Assembly (NCBI GenBank): GCA_029204225.1
Contig: CM055102.1
Coordinates: 30,932,607-30,996,606 of the forward strand
DNA from: Diphasiastrum complanatum
Taxonomy: Eukaryota; Streptophyta; Lycopodiopsida; Lycopodiales; Lycopodiaceae
Direction: 5' to 3'
DNA length: 64,000 bases
In this document: piece by piece, positions 57,372 to 64,000 of the stretch
How the letters are laid out: every line of letters begins with the position of its first letter
How positions within the stretch are numbered: position 1 is the first letter of the stretch
Translations under genes and position numbers: made by a program
Notes under the pieces: model-generated
What the model was told of the DNA's origin: nothing
Seen by the model: only the letters and a program-made list of their open reading frames with translations
Databases searched by the model: none

Positions 57372-57845
57372 TTTTGTCGCACACAAGCTCACAAACCCTA
57401 AGTAAATACACAGAATTACCCAGCAAATCCATCACTTTATTAATCTCAAGCAAATGTACATAGATCAACAAGCAAACATGAGAGCTTTGCTGCCAGTCTC
57501 CTCCCAACCATAGCTGCATAGGAATACCATAATGAGGAATGCCTGGCAAGGCTCACACTATATCCCCTCAAGCACCCCTTAACCCTGACACATCCTAACG
57601 TCGACACATGGCAAACTCCATGCACAGTCGACACTTGCCACTTGGCAGTACCCTGACACATAGGCAAGCTAGTAGGTGGACAGTCTGACATGTGTCACTC
57701 ATGCATTGGACCAAGTGTCCCAATGAGCATATGACACATGTCCTGTTGACCCGTCCATTGACCGTCCAACGAGTGTCACTCATGCACTGGACCAAGTGTC
57801 CCAGTGAGCATATGACACGTGTCACGTTGACCGTCAACCCTTCCT
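57372..57845 (-). repeat. Gypsy LTR copy 3 with internal duplication
   Basis: Related to 50998-51356 (CAAGCACCCCTTAACCCTGA, CGACACATGGC, CCATGCACAGTCGACACTTG). GAGTGTCACTCATGCAYTGG, ACCAAGTGTCCCARTGAGCA and TATGACACRTGTC are present twice, about 80 bp apart (57690 and 57770). No flanking duplication found, so it is a fragment or old solo LTR. 57846-58290 shows nothing further. Confidence 0.7.
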
Positions 57846-58290
57846 ACTTTTTAGGAGGTTAGTCCAGCAGACTCTCATGAGACCCAGTACCCCCTTGGCC
57901 ATCTCGGATTTAGTCACTATAACAGATATTTGCATTGCAATTTACAATTGTCTCCACAGGCCGGTGACTTAGCCATTTACAATTTAACAATTACAATTTA
58001 CCATTTACATTGGGCAAGGGGATTCAAAGTACATGTGACAACTTCATTGCAATTTTTGAAATATAGAACCTTTGTGCATGGCTTCATGTTTTGGTGCGAG
58101 GTTATGAAAGGTTTTATGTAGTTGAATTTTTGGATAGCATTTAATTCTAGGTTTTGAAATATGCATTTTATATTAGCTTGATTTGTAGAGTCTTGTGTTT
58201 GTCCCTTTGTTCCTCAATATGCAAAGTTGCATTCTAATATTCTCTATGTTGTTGTCTAATCTATTCTTGTGTTTTGCTCTTTTTGTTCAG

Positions 58291-58381
58291 GAACTCCCAT
58301 CCTTTACTAGCAGTCCATCAACTAGAATCTGTTACGCGTTGTGACCTATGTGGTACTTTTGAGTTTAATGAGTTCCAAGAG
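58291..58381 (+). CDS. host gene exon 5: C-terminal part
   Basis: Acceptor TTTGTTCAG, donor GAG|GTAGGC. Phase 2 entry completes Arg 305 (CG|G), then NSHPLLAVHQLESVTRCDLC and GTFEFNEFQE, leaving phase 0. The layout matches the end of iPGM proteins, where the H.GDPVPLLI.G..VR.D....F.E block precedes a short C-terminal tail. The expected last exon (a G-G-N/L...D/R-L/F-type tail of about 35 residues) was not found by 64000, so the gene probably extends past the window or the tail is very diverged. Confidence 0.7.
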
Positions 58382-59450
58382 GTAGGCTTACTATACTTGA
58401 TCTTCTGAATAATGGTTTATGAGTTTGTGTTTAAGTTGCTTCTATATTGTAGCATACTTTATGAACTAGAGGAACTGCATTACTTTGGATTGGCTTATTG
58501 CTTAAAACATGAAACTGGTATGAAGACTGGGCAAACATGCCATTTTGCATTGCAAGTAGTATCTATTGTAGTTCTAACTCCTTGTAATAGTTCATGGTTG
58601 CAAGGTAAATTGACATGACAAATTAAGTGTCATAATGAGATCATAGTATTGAGGCAACATTTCCAACTTAAGAAATCTAGAGCATGGGCAAAGGAGAAAC
58701 CTGGAAATGATAATTTTGGAAGCACCAGTAAAGTATGTCATATCATGCTGATTAGTGCACAAGATGATTCCATTGTTTGAATTGGATAAGTGAACAGAAG
58801 GAAGAAAAAATTGAGGGAAAGTTTATAAAAGCTTGACGAAATACTTCCTTACCACTAGAGAAGATTTTTTTGCCCTCACACGTATAACACGCGCGGGAAA
58901 ATGCTTTTTGGAAATGAGTTTCCCCATAGTCATGGATGAATGAAGGGAGCTTTTAGAAGGTAAATTGCACTTACAAGAATAAATGGCACTTAAATAGAGT
59001 GTTGTAACCCACTTTTATAATTGATGTAGACTAATGCAATGATGACACGTAAGAAAATCAACTCCCATGGACTGAGGCAAATAAGAGTGAAAAAAATCAC
59101 TAATCAGGCCTAGGTTTTGTTTGTTGGCACCTTCACCTACAAAGGAATATGCGACAAGTAGGAGTGGCTTGAATGGGAAGTGGCAGTTTTCTAGCAATTT
59201 GAGCTCTTAGGATCATGAGCATCATGAGGGGAGGGAAGCATCCATAGAAATTGAGTTAGGGATGAATTAGCTTAACAAGCCATTTTCATAAGTGAAATCA
59301 AGTCTATTATAACATCTTACATGCACATAATGCTCATACTAGAGTCTTCCTTTGAGAGCAACCAGTGCATGCTGACTAGGTAGTTATGCATATCATTTGG
59401 AATATGTATAGATTTCTTTCTTTGACTCATTGAACTACCTTTTGGTTATG
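58382..59450 (+). other. host gene intron 5, first part
   Basis: No gene or repeat recognised before the hAT insertion. GTAGGC donor at 58382. Confidence 0.5.
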
Positions 59451-59789
59451 GTCTATACCATAGTTGCACAGGATCGCGATTCTGGGACTGGGCGTTTCGG
59501 AAATTGCGTTTCTGAGAAATGTGATTCTACTCCCAGAATCGCATTCCAGAATCGCATAAAAAAAAATCAATATTTATAAAATTTCCAGCACCCCTTCACG
59601 GCCAGAATCGCGCCAGCCGTGGAGGAGGTAGATTTTTTTGTTTTGAGCTGTAGGCGTCGGATCTTGGCGTGTGGATAGTCGACAGTCATCTACTCGGTGA
59701 TACGGAGGTGGTGTGCACGGTGCCAGGGAGATCTGAGCTTTGCGCAGATCGACGTGGCGTGGATGCCACTTGAGGTGGTGACGCCATCA

Positions 59790-62110
59790 CAGCCGATTTC
59801 ATATGGGAGGTTGTTAGAGATGTTATTGCTGACATTGGGGTGGAGCATGTGGTTTAGGTTGTCACGGACAACACTTCGAACTGCAAGCAGATGGGAGAGA
59901 TTATGACGAGGGAGCACCCCAGCATTGTGTGGACACCTCGTGTTGCGCATTGCATAGACTTGCTCATCCATGACCTGTGTGCACTTCCATGGATCAGAGA
60001 GGTATTGGTTTCTCCATTTGCTATGCTATCTTGATTGACGCCTGCTCCATGTTGCTAAACACATCTCAACTACTGTCTAAATTTTTTATTGAATGTCTGT
60101 GTTGCAGGTCACTTTTACGTCCATGCGCCTGGTCACTTTTGTTACCAGGAAGAGGCGTGTGCTGGCCATATTCCGTACCTTCTCGCACCTAAACCTGAAG
60201 AAGCCAGCACCCACATGCTTTGCCTTTTACTTTTTGGTGCTAGAGCGATTAGTATTAGCGAAGGACGCATTGCGGCAGATGGTTTCCAGCGAGTCCTTCC
60301 GAGAGTTCATGGACGTCCCACATGCGGCGTTTTTCCGGTCCACTGTGTTCGGTGAGCAGTTTTGGACAGATGCTGAGGAGATTAATGGGGTCCTTCTACC
60401 CATTTTCAGAGTGTTGCGCCTGGTAGACCGTGAGGGGTGCACTCTCGGCCTCATTTACGAGTTCATGGACCGCATCGGCGAGGGGATTCAGACGTCAGCC
60501 TTGGTCGAGCACATGTATGACTCTTCAGTGCCTAGTTTGTTGTTTCTCACTCAAGTCTGATTCGTTTCTTTTATGCTATGGCAGCTATGGTTACATGATT
60601 GTTGTGATTTGCCTGCTGCAGGAGGCGCGAGATCTCACGTCTCTGGGAGGCCAGATGGGACTACTTCCACCGACCCATCCACACCGTAGCCCACATATTG
60701 CACCCCTTGTGGCGCGAGACTCGGGATCGAGACGATCGGGAGCTGCACCGGGGATGGGTGGAGTACACGGAGCGCGTATGGCCTGGACCAGATATGTGTG
60801 ATAAATTGCTTGGTAGGCTAAGTACTGCAGTAGTGACTGTAGTGTGCTCATTGCTAGTGTGTGAATTCAAGAGGACTTACACGAGCCATGTTTTTTCTTC
60901 TGCCAACAGGTCCAATGCTCACTAACATTGCATACCAGCTGCTGATCTTTGAGCGCTACCAGTTTCCTTTTGATGGAGAGCAGAGTCGGCAGATGGAGGA
61001 TATGTTGAGGCCTGTTTCATGGTGGGGCTACGAAGGGCGCGGTACAGGTGACCTGCGACAAGAGAGTCCTTGCACAGGACTGTTCAGCAGGAGCTTGCGA
61101 GCGAAATTGGAGCACCTGGGCCTTGTATCACACGCAGAAGAGGAACAGGTTGTCCATCGAGCAGTGTAGGCGGTTGGTGTTTGTGAACACCAACGGCCGT
61201 ATGTTGAGGCGCACACGAGGAGGGAGACAGATGCTCGAGGTGAGTCACATCATCACTCCCTGTTTCTTGCTATGCTTTGACGAACCCCGGTGCTTTCGAA
61301 TTATGCAATGAATTGCTGACAACACCGTATTGTTTTTGGTTGCAGGTGAACCCTGACACTTGCTTGGTGGATTCGGCAGCTGCTGCTCCTCGGGCACCAC
61401 CCACGCAGGAGGAGATGGATGATGAGATCTATAGAGATCTATATAGACGGGCGCAGGCTGACGCACGGGCTCTATGGCGTTCGAGGAGGGCAGAGGGCTA
61501 GGGCTGAGGAGGGGGATGATGAGGGCTTGGAGGGTGGAGAGGAGCTCGGGGCTGACTCAAGAGGAGGAGGAGTGGGTTGAGGGGGATACGGAGGAGGATG
61601 AGGAGATGGGGGCTGAGGCACAGGGGGATGACCTGGCTGACTTGCTGGTGGACCCTAATGCGAAGACAGAGGAGGAGCCAGCCATTCCTACACGTAGGCC
61701 TAGGGGGAGACCTAGAGGTTTTGGGGGGGGGGGGGGGGGGGGCTGAGTTCGCTTTTTGTAGACAGGAGTGGAGCATCATAGGCAGCCGTTGGCCAGGCAT
61801 CATCACAGTGGGTAGGGTCATCCTAGGGCGTTGGATCACAGCCACCTGACACACAGACACGCAGGGGTAGACACAGGGGTGGGGGCAGGCAGAGGGGGGC
61901 CAGAGGAGGGGAGAGAGGCAGAGGCAGAGGTAGAGGCAAGGGGAGGATCCAGAGCCAGAGCACGCAACAAAGAGCCAGAGCACGCGGCAGAGCCAGGGCC
62001 ACACCACGGCATATGGCTCCCTCCAGTTCTGATTCATCTATAGACCCTTGGAATCTGCAGTCAGGCACAGATTCAGATGATGGTTCCTACCATGACTCTG
62101 ACGAGCCTTA
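59790..62110 (+). pseudogene. hAT transposase (DUF659 / hAT dimerisation type), broken
   Basis: Exons by phase: to 60001, 60108-60514, 60622-60812, 60910-61239, 61346 onward, all GT-AG. Exon 1 holds VTDNTSNCKQMGEIM and WTPRVAHCIDLLIHDLCALP (DUF659/RNase H-like core). Exon 3: ISRLWEARWDYFHRPIHTVA. Exon 4: MLRPVSWWGYEG, then in another frame CSAGACERNWSTWALYHTQK, the hAT dimerisation motif. The tail is acidic with an AT-hook-like RRPRGRPRGF, then an RG-rich part, and ends at 62110 with MAPSSSDSSIDPW...HDSDEP. Defects: TAG in VV-stop-VVTDN, a frame change near 61040, a stop at 61499, and no BED zinc finger or start. Introns and domain order are clear; activity is not possible from this copy. Confidence 0.85.
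61724..61742. repeat. G homopolymer
   Basis: About 18 G in a row within the hAT gene tail; may be a sequencing or assembly weak point and affects the reading frame. Confidence 0.8.
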
Positions 62111-62229
62111 GTTGTGTAGTTTTCATTATGTTCATGGAACATCATTGTACTCCATTTTGGTGCCATGTGGCCTGATATTATATATTACGATGATCCTATC
62201 CACAACAGTGTAACGATTCAGTACTGTTC

Positions 62230-62231
<2 letters not shown>

Positions 62232-62300
<69 letters not shown>
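62232..62300. repeat. (TG)n then (GA)n microsatellite
   Basis: About 23 TG units then about 12 GA units inside the 3' region of the hAT element. Confidence 0.95.
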
Positions 62301-62301
<1 letters not shown>

Positions 62302-62415
62302 CATGGTTGAAAAATGCTTCAGGACGATGCAGTATGGTGATTGGTTCAGAACACTTACCATGGTTTTTGTTTAGCATGATTCAGCATTTTTGTTCAGTTT
62401 GTTGGATCTGAGGAG

Positions 62416-62420
<5 letters not shown>

Positions 62421-62467
<47 letters not shown>
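62421..62467. repeat. (GA)n microsatellite
   Basis: About 23 GA units, hAT 3' region. Confidence 0.95.
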
Positions 62468-62470
<3 letters not shown>

Positions 62471-62743
62471 GGAGAATTTTGGGGCATCATGTTTTTTTAT
62501 TAATGCACCTGGGAGTTAAAGCGTAAACCTGGGAGTTAATGCACCTAAACTAGACCATCCTGCACCCGAAACATTCGGCAAAATACATAGTAATTATGCT
62601 CTTAATTAGAGCTTTCACCTAATACCCATATTGCACAAAAAAAAACCCAAAAAAAAAAAAAAAAAAAAAAAAAAACGTTTCTAAAAAAAAATTCCATATT
62701 TCCGAAACGCGTTTCAGAAACGCAGTGCAACTATGGTCTATAC

Positions 62744-64000
62744 CACTTATAATCATACATTATTGATTATTCTTTGTTTGGTTATGGCACTCACAACTAA
62801 CAAAATTATACCAAGCTCTGGCACATGTAAAAAAATTCCCCATATATGTTGTTTCACATGTTGGCATTCTTATAGGCTCTTTTCCTTGTCCTTCTAAATC
62901 ATGTTTGCTATTATCACCAAGAAAACTTTGTGATTATCATTAGTTTCTACAAGTTGTGAAAACAAATTTTTTAGACATTGAAAAGCTTTAAAGTCAGTGT
63001 AGCATCCTCCTCTAGACTCATATTAAGCAAGGCAACATAAAATATGTCAAAGTGATTTTCATTATCTTGATCTTGACATGTGACTTTCTCAACCTTTTGA
63101 TTCACTTGCTTCTTAGAAGAATGTTTCTTTTGCATTCAAACGCAAAAATTCCCAAAGGAGTAATGTAGTCTTTTGGAAAGTTTTTATCTATAACAAGTTG
63201 AAAGAATGTATTATGTACTTGAGCAACATACTCTTCTGTAACTATCAACACATATCTTGATACTGATGGTGTCAGGCTCTTAAGTGTAATTTTATTGCAA
63301 AATTGGAGCTAAGCTACAGAAATTAAGCTGAAAATGGCATGAAAGTGTAGCAGTTTTTTCTGCAAAGGCTACACAATGTGAGCTGAAAACTTTCAGCCAA
63401 AAAGGGGTAGAGCTGGAGCCCTTTCTTTCTTGTCTAATGCAATTCAATGCAGCAAAGTAGTACCGGCACCTACTTCTCTTGCTGAAGAGTGTGGTCTCCT
63501 TATGTAAAGATTTTGTAGAGCAAATTTGTTCTCAAAAACACCTACAAACACAACTTTTGATCTTCCAGATGGTTGGTTCTTAAGACATCATGCGCTCGCT
63601 ATTGACTTTCACCCTGCTTTTTCTTGGTTTTTTTCTGGCAGCTTTTGACCCCATCACAATCATGAATGGATAGCTGATTCCATGATGGAAAATTCTCCAT
63701 AACTAGAAACTTTGATCCTGGCTGCTTCGAAGTGTAGCATCTTCTTTGAGGATTATAAAAACTTTGTGCAGTCTCCTTGTTGTTCAGCTATATGCAGGTT
63801 CCCTTTATGTTATTCAGCCCATGTGCAAGCTGTCTCTTTAGCTGCTTGGTGTAACGTCTGAAACATGTTAATTAATCTGTTGGATCTATCAACGTTGTTG
63901 CTTTAATGTACATTTTTTGGTACACAACAAAGTCAATAATCTGATTGTGAGGCTTAAGTGATTGTAAAAATCACATGATGTTTTTTTTTAATTTGCAATT
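62744..64000 (+). other. host gene intron 5 after the hAT (presumed)
   Basis: No exon, RNA gene or repeat recognised. I looked for the missing last exon here without success. Confidence 0.4.

Larger units (their letters stand above)
43766..58290 (+). other. host gene intron 4 (14.5 kb)
   Basis: Donor GTGAGA at 43766, acceptor TTTGTTCAG at 58290. Filled with Gypsy and Copia fragments listed separately. This is inferred from the matching phase and protein continuity of exons 4 and 5. Confidence 0.65.
59459..62735 (+). mobile_element. hAT DNA transposon (3277 bp) with 8-bp target duplication
   Basis: TIRs CATAGTTGCAC and GTGCAACTATG are perfect over 11 bp. They are flanked by GTCTATAC at 59451-59458 and 62736-62743. 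Subterminal GCGTTTCGGAAAT and GCGTTTCTGA words occur at both ends in opposite orientation, the kind of repeats hAT transposases bind. A broken transposase gene fills the middle. It lies in intron 5 of the host gene, same strand. Confidence 0.95.

Noticed and set aside
61498-62068. Minus-strand Pro/Leu-rich ORF of 179 codons
   Set aside because: Antisense of the GA/GC-rich hAT transposase tail; the plus strand ends in a plausible transposase C-terminus.
1-64000. tRNA, rRNA or organelle-derived genes
   Set aside because: I found no cloverleaf with A/B boxes, no rRNA core and no recognisable chloroplast or mitochondrial gene by eye; a tRNAscan or organelle BLAST would be needed to exclude small pieces.

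Overview
The window is plant nuclear DNA, most likely from a species with a large, retrotransposon-filled genome. A fern or other non-flowering vascular plant would fit, but the sequence does not settle the taxon. Evidence: Ty1/copia and Ty3/gypsy retroelements with initiator-tRNA-Met primer sites (TGGTATCAGAGC), long CT/GA/TG microsatellites, GT-AG introns, an aleurain-type cysteine protease remnant, and a host gene whose introns exceed 10 kb.

Layout. 1-5133: minus-strand LTR element (R1) with a non-autonomous interior. 5693-9214 and 9215-12985: two decayed plus-strand Copia elements (A, then B placed in A's integrase); A also holds a solo LTR. 12986-17060: decayed minus-strand Gypsy with a coiled-coil reading frame downstream of pol. 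17094-19563: an orphan LTR with primer site, then nothing recognisable. 19564-27112: a broken Copia element on the minus strand, interrupted by a complete relative (R2, 20194-25499, 5-bp duplication CTTGC) that keeps an uninterrupted 1137-codon ORF. 27113-31960: exon-like islands, a broken aleurain-type protease gene, microsatellites and a minisatellite.

32616-58381 and probably beyond: one plus-strand host gene. I assembled five exons (32616-32757, 40414-40478, 42828-42919, 43151-43765, 58291-58381) whose splice sites and phases agree and which give 335 codons; the last exon was not found. The protein looks like a plant-specific, catalytically degenerate relative of the cofactor-independent phosphoglycerate mutase / alkaline phosphatase fold (inference). 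Its introns carry a young non-coding LTR element (R3, 34738-39155, duplication GGAAC), a 211-bp hAT-type MITE (duplication GATCATTG), Gypsy and Copia fragments, and in the last visible intron a 3.28-kb hAT element (59459-62735, duplication GTCTATAC) with a broken transposase gene.

The best candidates for something undescribed are (1) R2: gag and protease fused to about 700 residues with a mutated RT-like segment and hydrophobic stretches, in one ORF that ends inside the LTR, inserted into what looks like its autonomous relative; (2) the giant-intron pseudoenzyme gene; (3) a Copia pol with a C-terminal leucine/acidic heptad repeat; (4) perfect CACGTG-centred palindromes in several LTR families. 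Exon and domain calls were made by reading translations by eye; no database search was possible.
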